Source of the DNA: Pseudomonadota bacterium
GTDB taxonomy: Bacteria; Pseudomonadota; Gammaproteobacteria; Pseudomonadales; Pseudohongiellaceae
Reading direction: 5' to 3'
NCBI GenBank assembly: GCA_027623555.1
Contig: JAQBSZ010000014.1
Span: forward strand, 1-64,000
DNA length: 64,000 nucleotides
The notes under the pieces are model-generated. The model made no database searches. It was given only the letters and a program-made list of their open reading frames with translations, and was not told where the DNA came from. A program made the translations under genes and the position numbers. How positions within the stretch are numbered: the first letter of the stretch is position 1; every line of letters starts with the position of its first letter. Shown here piece after piece: positions 25,513 through 35,232 of this stretch.

Positions 25513-26910
25513 ATGTCAGCATTTGCAATAGTAAACCTGATTCTATTCACCGCACTGCTCAGTTTTCTATATCAATTGGCCAGGCGAGACATGGGGCTGT
25601 CTCGCCGCGTACTGGCTGGCCTGATAGCTGGATCGCTATTCGGATTCTATCTACAGGTGGTATTTGGTTATTCCGGTGTGGTTACCGAGCAAACCCTCAA
25701 TTGGACCAATGTAATCGCCAATTCCTACGTGAATCTGCTGCGCCTGATCATCATGCCGCTGATTTTGATCACGATGATTGCGGCGGTGCTGAGGGTTGAA
25801 GAGATTAAGTCCCTGGGCAAGATTGGCGGCTGCGTTGTTGGCATTCTCATCGGAACCACCATGGTTGCAGCATTGATCGGCATCATGATGGCAACAATTT
25901 TTGGATTGAATGCCGGTGACCTCGTCGCTGGCACTCAAGAACTCGCCCGCGCCGAATCTTTGCAGGCTCGACAGGGCTCGGTGGCAGGTCTTGGCACGCT
26001 GCAGGGCTGGCCCAATCTGCTGGTGAGCTTTGTATCCAGCAATATTTTCAGAGACCTTACCGACGCTCGCGATACTTCAATCATTGCTGTGGTGATATTC
26101 GGATTGCTATTCGGGATAGCTGCTTTACTGGTCTGTGAAGAAGACAAGACTCACGGAGAGCGCATTCGATCCTTCGTTGATACTACCCAGGCTGTAGTAA
26201 TGAAGTTGGTCAAGCTGGTAATCAACCTGACCCCCTATGGCGTACTGGCACTAATGACCCGGGTGATTGCAGGTTCCGATGGCAACGCCATCCTCACACT
26301 AATCAGTTTCGTTATTGCTTCCTATATAGCGATAGTCATTATGTTTGGCGTACACGCCTTACTGATCAGTTTGCTGGGTGTGAATATCAAGAGCTATTTC
26401 CAGAAAGTATGGCCGGTGCTGACCTTTGCATTTGTTACCCGCAGTTCGGCAGCGACGATTCCGCTGACCATTCGCGCACAGATTGAAGAGTTGCAGATAC
26501 CCGCGCCAATTGCCAATATCACCGCCTCATTCGGTGCCACCATTGGGCAAAACGGTTGTGCAGGCATCTATCCAGCCATGCTGGCGGTGATGGTGGCGCC
26601 CACTATGGGTGTGGATGTCGACATCAGCTTCATTGCCAGCCTGGTTGTGATTATTGCCATCGGCAGCTTTGGTATCGCGGGAGTGGGTGGGGGAGCGACC
26701 GCTGCCGCACTGGTGGTCCTGCCTGCCATGGGATTCCCAGTGACTGTTGCGGCACTCTTGATTTCGATCGAACCACTGATCGACATGGCGAGAACTGCGC
26801 TGAATGTCAACGGAGCCATTACCACCGGATTGATAACCACGCGGTTCCTGGGCGCAGAACTTGAAGGACACGCGCCCGAGCTGGCAGCGCCTGCCGTGGG
26901 GAAGAATTAA
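25513..26910 (+). CDS. tcyP: Sodium/proton-dicarboxylate-type symporter, TcyP/YdjN L-cystine carrier family
   Basis: A 465-aa DAACS-family carrier that is collinear with E. coli YdjN/TcyP. Long identical stretches include TPYGVLALMT, KVWPVLTFAF, ASFGATIGQNGCAG, YPAMLAVMVAPT, GVGGGATAAALVVLPAMG and LLISIEPLIDMARTALNV. It has eight transmembrane helices with two re-entrant hairpins in the family. Uptake of L-cystine is the known activity of the E. coli homologue and is inferred here. No sulfur gene is adjacent; the small CPGC protein precedes it by 39 bp. Confidence 0.9.
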   Translation: MSAFAIVNLILFTALLSFLYQLARRDMGLSRRVLAGLIAGSLFGFYLQVVFGYSGVVTEQTLNWTNVIANSYVNLLRLIIMPLILITMIAAVLRVEEIKSLGKIGGCVVGILIGTTMVAALIGIMMATIFGLNAGDLVAGTQELARAESLQARQGSVAGLGTLQGWPNLLVSFVSSNIFRDLTDARDTSIIAVVIFGLLFGIAALLVCEEDKTHGERIRSFVDTTQAVVMKLVKLVINLTPYGVLALMTRVIAGSDGNAILTLISFVIASYIAIVIMFGVHALLISLLGVNIKSYFQKVWPVLTFAFVTRSSAATIPLTIRAQIEELQIPAPIANITASFGATIGQNGCAGIYPAMLAVMVAPTMGVDVDISFIASLVVIIAIGSFGIAGVGGGATAAALVVLPAMGFPVTVAALLISIEPLIDMARTALNVNGAITTGLITTRFLGAELEGHAPELAAPAVGKN

Positions 26911-26963
26911 TAATTTTTTGCGCTGGTAAATTCGTTTGGATCAGATAATAAGGAGCAAGGACC

Positions 26964-27437
26964 ATGATCGGGAACAACAGGATGAGAATAACCCTGATTC
27001 TACTCGCACTTTCAGGCAGCTCAATGGTTGCCAGTGCCCAGGAAATTACTCGTTATAACGAAGGTAATTACTTCTACACCAGCATCACCATTCCAGCCGG
27101 TGCCGAGACCATGTACCTGAGTGGTTCTGGAGCACGACCTGAGGCCGATGGCAGTTGGGGCGACATGAAGCAGCAAACCGTGAACACATTTTCCCGCTTC
27201 AAGGAAACCCTGGAATCCCAGGGCTGGTCGATGGGCGATATCATCCAGGTCAGGGCTTTCGCTGTTGCCGGGGATGATGGGCGGCTGGACTTCGCCGGAT
27301 TTAATGAAGGTTACGCCCAGTTCTTCGGCAGCACTGACAATCCTCACAAGCCGGTGCGTTCCTTCGTTGAAATAAAGGACCTGGTTGTTGATGGCTGGCT
27401 TATAGAGATTGAAATCAGAGCCGCCAGAATGCCCTAG
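26964..27437 (+). CDS. Secreted RidA/YjgF-family protein
   Basis: A 157-aa protein with signal peptide (MRITLILLALSGSSMVASAQ) and a chorismate-mutase-like RidA fold: MYLSGSGARPEADGSWGDMKQQTVNTFSRFKETLESQGWSMGDIIQVRAF. Cytosolic RidA hydrolyses enamine/imine intermediates. The usual catalytic arginine segment near the C-terminus reads KPVRSFVEIKDL, with an Arg present. Export is unusual for RidA itself but common in this subfamily, which has no known role. A terminator follows. Confidence 0.82.
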   Translation: MIGNNRMRITLILLALSGSSMVASAQEITRYNEGNYFYTSITIPAGAETMYLSGSGARPEADGSWGDMKQQTVNTFSRFKETLESQGWSMGDIIQVRAFAVAGDDGRLDFAGFNEGYAQFFGSTDNPHKPVRSFVEIKDLVVDGWLIEIEIRAARMP

Positions 27438-27482
27438 CGGGCCCTGAAACTCTGTCAGGTTTATCAGTCGGGTTTATAAGGG

Positions 27483-27522
27483 GACCAGTTGTGGAACAGC
27501 AGGTAGCACAACTGGTCTTTTT
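27483..27522 (+). terminator. Rho-independent terminator
   Basis: GACCAGTTGTG (27483-27493) pairs perfectly with CACAACTGGTC (27507-27517), followed by five T. It ends the unit containing the RidA-like gene. Confidence 0.9.
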
Positions 27523-27563
27523 ATTGAGTGCGTATTAATGACTATTCGTGGTGATGACTGAAA

Positions 27564-28241
27564 ATGTTCGTACGAATCCAACAGCTACTGAGTAAAGAAG
27601 ACCAGGAAAAAGTTGCCGACATAATCTCGACGGGCAGCTTCGTTGACGGCAGTGCAACCGCGGGCGGTCCAACCAAAAAGGTCAAGTACAACCAGCAACT
27701 GGATCTGGCGGCGCACCCGGAGAAAGAAGCGCTTCTGCGCCTGATAACCCAGGTCATGAACAGCCATTCAGCGGTGCGGTCAGCGGCCGTGCCTCGCCAT
27801 ATGACAGCGCCAATGATCAGCAAGTACCAGCCGGGCATGTCCTATGGCTGGCATATCGACAATGCCATCATGCCAGGTATTGGCAGGCCGGTTAGATCGG
27901 ATGTGGCCTGCACAATCTTCCTGAGTGACAGCAAAGACTACGACGGTGGAGAGCTTGTGGTCCGCTCGGTGACTGGAGATGTAAAGATCAAGCTGGAGAA
28001 AGGCGATGCGGTGCTCTATCCAGCCTCCCAGTATCACCATGTGACCGAGGTAACTCGCGGAGAGAGACTGGCGATCGTGTTCTGGATCCAAAGCATGATC
28101 GCCGACATGGGCAAACGGGAACTGTTATACGATCTGGAGATGGCTTACGATCGGGTACTCAAAGACAACCCGGATTCGGAAGCACTGAGGATGATTCAGC
28201 GCGCGCAATCCAACCTGATTCGGCGCTGGAGCGATCTCTAA
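27564..28241 (+). CDS. PKHD-type hydroxylase (Fe(II)/2-oxoglutarate dioxygenase, YbiX/PiuC family)
   Basis: The 225-aa length equals E. coli YbiX. The metal triad is visible as HxD in GWHIDNAI and a distal histidine in PASQYHHVTEV, with a 2-oxoglutarate-binding arginine shortly after in GERLAIVFWIQS. Family members are often next to a TonB siderophore receptor and iron-regulated. Here no receptor is adjacent and I see no convincing Fur box, so the iron link is not supported locally. The enzymatic substrate is unknown. Confidence 0.92.
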   Translation: MFVRIQQLLSKEDQEKVADIISTGSFVDGSATAGGPTKKVKYNQQLDLAAHPEKEALLRLITQVMNSHSAVRSAAVPRHMTAPMISKYQPGMSYGWHIDNAIMPGIGRPVRSDVACTIFLSDSKDYDGGELVVRSVTGDVKIKLEKGDAVLYPASQYHHVTEVTRGERLAIVFWIQSMIADMGKRELLYDLEMAYDRVLKDNPDSEALRMIQRAQSNLIRRWSDL

Positions 28242-28286
28242 TTCGAAGACATTAAAGCCATTCGTAACAGCACTACACTAGAGCGT

Positions 28287-29087
28287 CTATAATCCCAATG
28301 CGGCGCGCATCTCTCTGGCGGTCATGCCTTTCACATACACATCAGTCCCCTGATCGAACTCCCGGGCCCGCTCCAGGCCGCCCACTACGACCGGGTCGAA
28401 GCCGGCATCAATAACCAGTTGGGTGGTGACAGCCACTGCCTCGGCATCGTCACCAGCGATAGGGATGGCGATAAGTTCACCACGGCGGTGGGCCTCATCG
28501 TTGACTTCCATCCAGCTCACCGCATTGAACGCCCGCACCAGCCTGACGCCGGGTAGAAATTCTGCAGAGGCGACGCCGGTGCCCTGCGCCAGTGCCCGGG
28601 CGGCCATTTCGCCATCGCGTTGCACATAAGGATTACCACAATCGATCACGATCTTGCCCTGCAATAGCTCAGCATAGTCCTGACCGACTTGAGGCATGGC
28701 GGCGTAGGGCACCGCGATAAAAACGATATCACCAAACTCAGCGGCTTCCCGCGGCAAACCAGCCCTGGCGCGCGGACCAGCCTGCGCGACTAATTCTCCG
28801 AGCTCATCGGGATTGCGCGAAGCGAACAGGATCTCATGTCCGGCTTCAGCCCAGCGCAGACCAACCGAGCCACCAATGCGGCCGGAACCGATGATGCCAA
28901 TTTTAAGCGGAGCGGGGGATTGGGCCGCCGCTGTCCTTCGCAACAGGGAAGGTGCGAGACCGAGTGCCGCCGTTGCTAGCAGGAGTTGTTTGCCAAATCC
29001 TCTTCTTGAAATCCTGGGGACCCGCGTGCCTTCGGGGCAGGCAGTGGACTGCGCATCGCGCTTTTTCTTCTTCAGACTCTTATTCAT
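28287..29087 (-). CDS. Tat-exported NADP-dependent oxidoreductase (F420-reductase-like)
   Basis: A 266-aa protein with twin-arginine signal SRRGFGKQLLLATAALG at about 27-43, preceded by a Lys-rich start. The Rossmann fold is IGIIGSGRIGGSVGLRW, followed by FASRNP, and its shape is that of the NADP oxidoreductase F420-dependent/YrpG family (GKIVIDCGNPY, VRAFNAVSWMEVN). Family members reduce cofactor or ferric substrates, and many are annotated as NADPH-dependent F420 reductases even where F420 is absent. The actual substrate is unknown. Confidence 0.85.
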   Translation of the reverse strand: MNKSLKKKKRDAQSTACPEGTRVPRISRRGFGKQLLLATAALGLAPSLLRRTAAAQSPAPLKIGIIGSGRIGGSVGLRWAEAGHEILFASRNPDELGELVAQAGPRARAGLPREAAEFGDIVFIAVPYAAMPQVGQDYAELLQGKIVIDCGNPYVQRDGEMAARALAQGTGVASAEFLPGVRLVRAFNAVSWMEVNDEAHRRGELIAIPIAGDDAEAVAVTTQLVIDAGFDPVVVGGLERAREFDQGTDVYVKGMTAREMRAALGL

Positions 29088-29169
29088 TATTTACTCCTGT
29101 TGCTGGACTAACGCTGCGAGCCAGGCAATATAGCAAAAACCTTGATATGGAGTCTTTAACGATTGAGCC

Positions 29170-30501
29170 ATGAAGACATCGAACCCTGACAAGGGTAGTC
29201 GAATGACGGCCCGGCGCAATTATTTTCGTGCACTGGGCAAGCGCGCACCACAATTGTCCCTGGCCCTGGATATAGAGGCCCTCGGGCACAACGACTACTA
29301 CCTGAACATGCCGTTTCGGCGCTCACTGATCGGCATAGCCATAAGCGCTGCTTTTCTCGCGGCATTTTCCATACCGCTGTTTACCGTGGGCGGCTCTGTC
29401 ATGGGTGACGCAGATGGCGGGCTGTTCTCTTTAGTCGCGATGTTGTTCTCGCTATTCTGGATGCTGGGCTGGTCAGTTGGTGTAGGCGTGCTGGCGTTGG
29501 TGTTCCTGGCCATGACCTTTGGCAGGGAGACGCTGCGGGTCAGAAACAATGAGCTGATTCTGCGTATTGGTATTCCGGGCATTGGCTTGGGCGCGCGTTA
29601 TCGGGGAGAGGTGTTGCGTCACTTCCGCCGCGCCGCTCCGGATACAATCAGTGGAACAGGCTGGCGCGGACAACACCTTGCAGTTAATTACGGCGCTGAA
29701 ACCATCGAATTCGGCTCGGGCATCGAAGCAGAGCAGGCTAGGGAAATTTTGCAGAAGCTGAGCCGGCTCTTCCCGCAGCAAGGTAGCGAGCCTCCCGACT
29801 TCTCGGCCCTGGTCCGGGATCACGAGGTGGCGCTGGCGGCAGCAGATAAAAATGCCGCGCCACATCCAGCTGCCGCAGCCACCATCGACTCCGCGGCGCC
29901 TGCGCGCCTGCTGGGAATCTCCAGCCTGGCCCTGGTGGCAGCGAACCTGATTCCGTTTCTGGGTGTGCTCTTCGATAACTGGCGCATTGGCGAGATCATG
30001 TTGTTGTTCTGGGCTGAGAGTGCCGTCATCGGCTTCTATACCCTGTTAAAGATGTGGAAGATCGGCAGATGGAGCTTACTTTTCTATGGGCCGTTCTTCG
30101 TTGGGCACTATGGCGGGTTTATGGTTGTGCATTTGTTATTTATCTACGGCCTGTTTGGTACGGTATTATCCAACAGCGGCGACATTCAGGTGGCCGAAGT
30201 CCTCAGGGATTTCCAGCAGATGACTCCAGCCCTGCTGGCTTTCTTTATCAGTCACGGGATTTCCCATTTCACTAATTTCATCGCCCGGCAGGAGTATCGG
30301 GGCAGAGAGATCAACCAGCAGATGGGCCAACCCTATAAGCGCATTATCATTATGCATGTCACGATAATTTTCGGGGGCTTCCTGGTGATGGTGCTGAACA
30401 CACCTTTGCCGGCGCTCTTGCTATTGATCATTCTGAAGTTGCTGGCAGATCTCAAGGCGCACCTGTCAGAACACGCTCCCGGGAATACCGCGAGTCCATG
30501 A
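29170..30501 (+). CDS. Membrane protein with C-terminal DUF6498-like domain
   Basis: 443 aa in two halves. The N-terminal half (to about 235) has two membrane helices followed by a soluble strand-rich region (ETLRVRNNELILRIGIPGIG), resembling DUF2244/PH-like membrane proteins. The C-terminal half (about 245-430) has five or six helices with LFDNWRIGEIMLLFWAES and GHYGGFMVVHLLF, typical of DUF6498. The combination may be a fusion. It shares an ATGA overlap with the next gene, so the two form an operon. The function is unknown. Confidence 0.7.
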   Translation: MKTSNPDKGSRMTARRNYFRALGKRAPQLSLALDIEALGHNDYYLNMPFRRSLIGIAISAAFLAAFSIPLFTVGGSVMGDADGGLFSLVAMLFSLFWMLGWSVGVGVLALVFLAMTFGRETLRVRNNELILRIGIPGIGLGARYRGEVLRHFRRAAPDTISGTGWRGQHLAVNYGAETIEFGSGIEAEQAREILQKLSRLFPQQGSEPPDFSALVRDHEVALAAADKNAAPHPAAAATIDSAAPARLLGISSLALVAANLIPFLGVLFDNWRIGEIMLLFWAESAVIGFYTLLKMWKIGRWSLLFYGPFFVGHYGGFMVVHLLFIYGLFGTVLSNSGDIQVAEVLRDFQQMTPALLAFFISHGISHFTNFIARQEYRGREINQQMGQPYKRIIIMHVTIIFGGFLVMVLNTPLPALLLLIILKLLADLKAHLSEHAPGNTASP

Positions 30502-31703
30502 ACCGGTATCGGTGCGAAGCTGAAGCTACGGTAGACCCTGCATTGCTCAGAGGCTCCCTGGTCTGCGTCTCCGCCATAAGGTATGGTGTTAGCTTCATCG
30601 CAACCCTGATTGCAACCCCGATCAAGAGGCTGGTGCCTGTGTTGAAATCTTCACTGCTACTGTTGTTCGCCTGGAGTCTGCCGCTTTATTTGAGCGCGCA
30701 GACTTCTGAGGATCTGCAGGATTTCAATGCCACGTACCTGGAATATGTAAATACCAGAGAGTCCGATCCGGAGCTGGCCAGGGAGGCGGCCCGCCGGGCA
30801 CATGAGATAGGCGCGCGGGTGTTTGGAGAAACCAGCGAACGCACCGCCATGCTGGCAATCAACTACGCCATCCTGTTGGCGGACGAAGCGGCATCACAGG
30901 ACTACCTGGATGAAGCGGTTACCATCTATCAGGCAATCTTCGGCTTCGGCAGTGCGCAGCTGATTGATCCCTTGATGAGACTGGGCAGGACGCTAGGCGA
31001 CGGTGAGCAGTTGCGTGCGGCCGCGCTGTACTATAACCGGGCGCTAACCCTGGCTGTTACCCATCTCGGCAGTACCTCCAGCAAGGCAGCAACGATTGAA
31101 GTGGAATTGGGAGCCATTGCCCTGCGCGCTGCTCAGTATGAGGAGGCGTACAGCAGATTGAGTAACGCCCGAGAATTGCTGGGCGCCTATTCCGATAGCG
31201 CTTCTCAAAGCAATCACGCCCGGGCCAATCTGTTGCTTGGCGATTACTTCCTGGCCACGCAGCAATACCAACAGGCGGTACAGCCCTTACTCGCCGCCCT
31301 GGCGTCCCTGTCTCAGTATCCACATGCCGATGTGACACTGCGCAATAGAATTGCCCTGATTGAAACCTATGAGAAACTGGGTATGCGGGAAGCCGCGACT
31401 GAACATTGTCTCGCTATAGGATCGCTCAGGCGAGTTGCCGCCAACACGAACTTGCGACCGCTGTATACCGTAACTCCTGGTCGCGAACAGATCGATGCGG
31501 TGGTTCAGGGCCAGCCCGGAGTGCGGGTGAGCTTTACGGTCGATGAGAACGGCTTTGTGCGCAGTCCGCAACTTCTAGACCAGACACTCACTGCACCCCT
31601 GTCGGCTATCTTCCTGCAGGCCGTGCAAAAATTTCGCTTCGCTCCGCGCTTCGTCGATGGCGAAGCAGTTGCGACCCCAAACCAACAGTATGTCTTTAGA
31701 TGA
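30498..31703 (+). CDS. TPR-like protein with TonB-type C-terminal domain
   Basis: A 401-aa frame. A hydrophobic signal-like segment (VLKSSLLLLFAWSLPLYLSAQ) lies at about 50-70, so the true start may be a GTG or TTG near 30640 rather than the coupled ATG 30498. Helical repeats at about 100-310 look TPR-like (KAATIEVELGAIALRAAQYEEAYSRLSNA). The last roughly 80 residues resemble a TonB C-terminal fold (VRVSFTVDENGFVRSPQL, FLQAVQKFRFAP). It probably faces the periplasm; the partner is unknown. Confidence 0.65.
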   Translation: MNRYRCEAEATVDPALLRGSLVCVSAIRYGVSFIATLIATPIKRLVPVLKSSLLLLFAWSLPLYLSAQTSEDLQDFNATYLEYVNTRESDPELAREAARRAHEIGARVFGETSERTAMLAINYAILLADEAASQDYLDEAVTIYQAIFGFGSAQLIDPLMRLGRTLGDGEQLRAAALYYNRALTLAVTHLGSTSSKAATIEVELGAIALRAAQYEEAYSRLSNARELLGAYSDSASQSNHARANLLLGDYFLATQQYQQAVQPLLAALASLSQYPHADVTLRNRIALIETYEKLGMREAATEHCLAIGSLRRVAANTNLRPLYTVTPGREQIDAVVQGQPGVRVSFTVDENGFVRSPQLLDQTLTAPLSAIFLQAVQKFRFAPRFVDGEAVATPNQQYVFR

Positions 31704-31721
31704 GTTTTCTGAGGTACCGAC

Positions 31722-33578
31722 ATGATTAGACAAATTTTGCTCATGTGCATGCTGAGCTTCGCACTGGGTGCGAACGCCCAGAACCGGTTCGATGTGTTCG
31801 AGACCAGTATTGCTGAGTTGCAGCAAGCCCTGGAAGCAGGGCAGGTGACCTCAGTGGAACTTGTCCAGCAATACCTGGCGCGCATCTCCGCCTACGACAA
31901 GCAGGGACCGGCGCTGAACAGCATCCTGCGACTCAACCCGGCGGCGCGCGACACAGCGGCGGCTCTGGATGCTGAGCGCAGACGCAGTGGACCCCGCAGC
32001 AGCTTGCACGGCATCCCGATTCTTGTGAAAGACAATTACAACACCATGGACTTACCCACCACGGGCGGCTCGGTGGCACTCGCCAGTTTTGTGCCGGATG
32101 AAAATGCCACCCAGATTGACAAGCTCATCGCCGCCGGTGCGATTATTCTCGCCAAGACTACCCTCCATGAGTATGCCTACGGTATCACTACGATCGCTTC
32201 GCTGTTTGGGCAGACCCGCAATCCTTATGACTATCGCCGGGTACCCGGGGGTTCAAGTGGTGGTACCGGAGCGGCAGTCGCCGCGAGCTTTGGCGCCATC
32301 GGGCTCGGTTCAGATACCTGTGGCTCGATTCGCATTCCGGCGGCGTTTAACAATCTCTTCGGCCTCAGACCCAGCAAGGGGCTTTCCAGTATTTATGGCG
32401 TCATGCCGCTTTCCCATACCCAGGACGTAGCGGGTCCGCTGGCGCGGAGTCTCGATGATCTGGCGATTCTGTTGGACATCGTAGTTGGCTACGATCCCAA
32501 CGATGCGGCCACCGAAGTAATGCGAAACACCGCCCATCCCCAGTTTCAACGCAGCCTCGCATCGGTTCCCATGGACGGACTGCGCCTGGGGAAACTGACC
32601 AGTGCATTCGATAACAGCAATATGGCAGTATTGCGTCCCATTGAGGAAGCGCTCGAATGGTATGAAGAGCAGGGGGCGAGGCTTATCGAGATCGCTATTC
32701 CCGAGTTGGATACCCTGCTCTTAGCAAGTGCATTAATCGCACATGAGTTTCGTGTCGATATTGATCAGTACCTGCAGCAGTTTGGTAGCGACGCGATCGC
32801 CAGCCTCGCCGATATCGTCGATCAGGGGCTCTATCACCAGGCAGTAGGCGGGCCATTGACCAACAACCGTGGCACGGAACGAGACGATGCGGCCTATGCC
32901 GCGGCGGTCGAGGCGCGCACAGAGTTACGACTGGCCATCGAGAAAGTTTTTCTCGATCACGAGCTGGACGCGATCGTGTATCCGACAGTCATCGAAAACC
33001 AGGTGTTCATCGGCGAACCCCAGCCCGGGAGTCAGTGTCAGTTAGCGGCCCATTCGGGACTGCCAGCCCTTTCCATGCCAGTTGGACTCAACGGCAGAGG
33101 ATTACCCATCGGCTTGGAATTGCTCGGACAGCAGTTTCAAGATGCCGAGCTGCTGGCGATGGCTTATCCCTATGAGCAGGCGCAGCGTCCTCGCACAGCA
33201 CCGTCTGTGACGCCGGCACTGGATGACGGTCGGGCACCGGAAGCTCAGAAAGTGGAGCTTGAGTTCGATCGGCAGGGAGCTGTCTTTGCTGCCGGTTTTG
33301 AATTCGATATCGTTCGCAACCTGTTTAACTACGAGCTTGTAATCGCGACATCCAACCAGGCGGAAATCTACGCGGTGACCGTTGTCATCGATGACAGTGA
33401 TACTCAGGAACTGAATGACCCTGTTGTGCTGAATCTGCTCGGGCCGGAGATGCAGGCGGCTGCCGGTGAGTATTTCATGACCCGGGCATTCAGGGAGGCC
33501 TTTGTCGAAGGCCGGCTCTATCTCAAGGTTTTTGCCGATCAGCTGCCGATTTCTGGCGCTCCCCAGCTTATTCAGTAA
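31722..33578 (+). CDS. Secreted amidase (amidase-signature family)
   Basis: A 618-aa amidase-signature hydrolase with a signal peptide (MIRQILLMCMLSFALGANAQ). The Ser-cisSer-Lys triad is visible: lysine in LVKDNYNT, then GGSSGGTGAAVAA with the serines, and the nucleophile in GSDTCGSIRIPA. The family cleaves amides including N-carbamoyl or acyl-amino compounds; specificity is not readable. A roughly 120-residue C-terminal extension follows the catalytic domain (from about 500), beta-rich and unlike the core. It starts 18 bp after the TonB-type gene. Confidence 0.92.
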   Translation: MIRQILLMCMLSFALGANAQNRFDVFETSIAELQQALEAGQVTSVELVQQYLARISAYDKQGPALNSILRLNPAARDTAAALDAERRRSGPRSSLHGIPILVKDNYNTMDLPTTGGSVALASFVPDENATQIDKLIAAGAIILAKTTLHEYAYGITTIASLFGQTRNPYDYRRVPGGSSGGTGAAVAASFGAIGLGSDTCGSIRIPAAFNNLFGLRPSKGLSSIYGVMPLSHTQDVAGPLARSLDDLAILLDIVVGYDPNDAATEVMRNTAHPQFQRSLASVPMDGLRLGKLTSAFDNSNMAVLRPIEEALEWYEEQGARLIEIAIPELDTLLLASALIAHEFRVDIDQYLQQFGSDAIASLADIVDQGLYHQAVGGPLTNNRGTERDDAAYAAAVEARTELRLAIEKVFLDHELDAIVYPTVIENQVFIGEPQPGSQCQLAAHSGLPALSMPVGLNGRGLPIGLELLGQQFQDAELLAMAYPYEQAQRPRTAPSVTPALDDGRAPEAQKVELEFDRQGAVFAAGFEFDIVRNLFNYELVIATSNQAEIYAVTVVIDDSDTQELNDPVVLNLLGPEMQAAAGEYFMTRAFREAFVEGRLYLKVFADQLPISGAPQLIQ

Positions 33579-33665
33579 GTCTGGCTCATTTGCATTGTGT
33601 CAGCAGCTAATCTAAGCTGCGTCAATTAGTCCGTTCCATAACTCCCTACTCAGGAGAGAGTCTCA

Positions 33666-35078
33666 ATGCATTATCTACGTCTCTTAAAATCATTCGGTGT
33701 TGCCTCGCTCGCTGGCCTGCTGCCTGCCTTGTTCGTCTCGCCCCTGTCAGCGCAGGATGTTGAGCTGAATTACCAGTTCTTCAAAAACGAAGTTCAGCCT
33801 GTTTTCCTGGCGAAGCGCGACGGCAATATTCGCTGTGTGCAGTGTCATGGCCGCAGCAGCAGTTTTCGCATTCAGCCTCTTGATGAGCATCAGCTGTTCT
33901 TCACGGAAGAGCAGTCGAGAATGAATTTCGAATCTGCCAGCCAGTTCGTACTGCCCGGTGAAGATCCGCTCAAGAGTCGATTTCTGACTCATCCGCTGGC
34001 GAGTAATGCCGGGGGTGATGCCTTCCACGGAGGTGGCACACATTTCCACAGCATCTATGATCCGGAGTGGCGCATCATGGCCGACTGGGTAGCGGGAGCA
34101 ACATCCCGGCGTGCACCCTCTTCAGTAGAGGTGCGCATCATCCAGACCAATGCCGCAGGTGACGACTCCCATGTCATCGACCCGGTCACGAACAAGTCCA
34201 TAGGTCGGATTACCGATATCGAGATTCCCCACGGTGTCGTCGGTGCGCCCGATGGTTCACAGATTTACATCACTAACGAGGCGCTGCATAGTCTGGATAT
34301 CGTCGATTCGCGTACCATGCGTGTGAAACGCCGTATTCCATTGAGTGGGCGCCCCAACAATGTAGGGGTCACCAGCGATGGACGCAAAGTCTATGTCGCC
34401 ATCATGGAGATGCCCGGCTCTGTCGATGTCATCGATGTCCAGAAAATGGAAAACATCAAGACCATACCAGTCAACGGTGCGATCCATAATGTCTACGTGA
34501 CACCGGATAGCCGACATGCTGTGGCTGGCTCTATCCAGACCAGTACCATTAATGTCATCGACACCGCGACCGACGAACTGGTCTGGGAGCTGGAGATGGA
34601 TTCAGGCATTCGACCCATGACCTTCAACACGAAAAGTGATGGGTCCACCGACAAGATCTTCGTGCAGCTGTCGGGCTTTCATGGGTTTGCCGTAGTCGAC
34701 TTCGATCAGCGTAGAGAAGTAGCACGCGTAGAGCATCCACCAGCGACGGGTCAGGAAGCACATTATGATGGATTGCAGGGTGCGCCTGCCCATGGACTCG
34801 GAGTGCCGCCAGATGGCAAGACTGTCTGGTCGACCAGCAAAGTCTACAGTACGGTCTATATTCACTCATTGCCTGACCTGAAAGAAGTCGGCCAGGTCTA
34901 TGTGGGACAGCATCCGGAATGGGTTACCTTTACTCCCGATGGCAAGACAGCCTATATCGGTGCGGCCGGTGATCATGTCACCTTCGCAGTGGATGTAAAG
35001 AGTATGAAAACTGTCGCGAGAATTCCAGTTGGCCAGGTGCCGAAGCGAGTAGCAATGGTGCGAATGGCCGTCGATTAA
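33666..35078 (+). CDS. Secreted YVTN beta-propeller protein with N-terminal c-type heme site
   Basis: 470 aa: a signal peptide ending near LSAQD, then a cytochrome-like region with one heme motif (CVQCHG near 56-61). From about 170 there is a seven-bladed YVTN/NHL-type propeller (IEIPHGVVGAPDGSQIYITNEALHSLDIVDSRT and repeats to the C-terminus). Heme-propeller proteins of this kind are periplasmic and suspected in redox enzymes with quinoprotein partners. No partner dehydrogenase is adjacent. GAGAGAG precedes the start. Confidence 0.82.
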   Translation: MHYLRLLKSFGVASLAGLLPALFVSPLSAQDVELNYQFFKNEVQPVFLAKRDGNIRCVQCHGRSSSFRIQPLDEHQLFFTEEQSRMNFESASQFVLPGEDPLKSRFLTHPLASNAGGDAFHGGGTHFHSIYDPEWRIMADWVAGATSRRAPSSVEVRIIQTNAAGDDSHVIDPVTNKSIGRITDIEIPHGVVGAPDGSQIYITNEALHSLDIVDSRTMRVKRRIPLSGRPNNVGVTSDGRKVYVAIMEMPGSVDVIDVQKMENIKTIPVNGAIHNVYVTPDSRHAVAGSIQTSTINVIDTATDELVWELEMDSGIRPMTFNTKSDGSTDKIFVQLSGFHGFAVVDFDQRREVARVEHPPATGQEAHYDGLQGAPAHGLGVPPDGKTVWSTSKVYSTVYIHSLPDLKEVGQVYVGQHPEWVTFTPDGKTAYIGAAGDHVTFAVDVKSMKTVARIPVGQVPKRVAMVRMAVD

Positions 35079-35130
35079 TACTTGCGACGATTTATTCTTA
35101 GAATAAATTAATTCTTACTAATAAGAAGAA

Positions 35131-35163
35131 ACCACCAATTCTGTCATTGGCAGAATTGGTGGC
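35131..35163. terminator. Stem-loop between convergent genes
   Basis: CCACCAATTCTG pairs with CAGAATTGGTGG around an 8-nt loop. There is no strong T run, but position between two convergent genes suits a bidirectional terminator. A second palindrome, TTATTCTTAGAATAA, lies just to its left. Confidence 0.55.
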
Positions 35164-35232
35164 TTACAATCTTCGCGTGTCAGGATGACACTGGGAATTC
35201 CCTTCTATACCCGTTTAAAGTAAAGCATGCGA

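Noticed and set aside
27480-27564. Fur-box control of the PKHD hydroxylase
   Set aside because: The region is occupied by a terminator, and no convincing 19-bp Fur-like palindrome is visible.
35131-35163. Hairpin with CCACCAAT/ATTGGTGG as a relative of the repeat upstream of rnr
   Set aside because: Only the eight-base arm core is shared; the loop and flanks differ. It fits a simple terminator between convergent genes.
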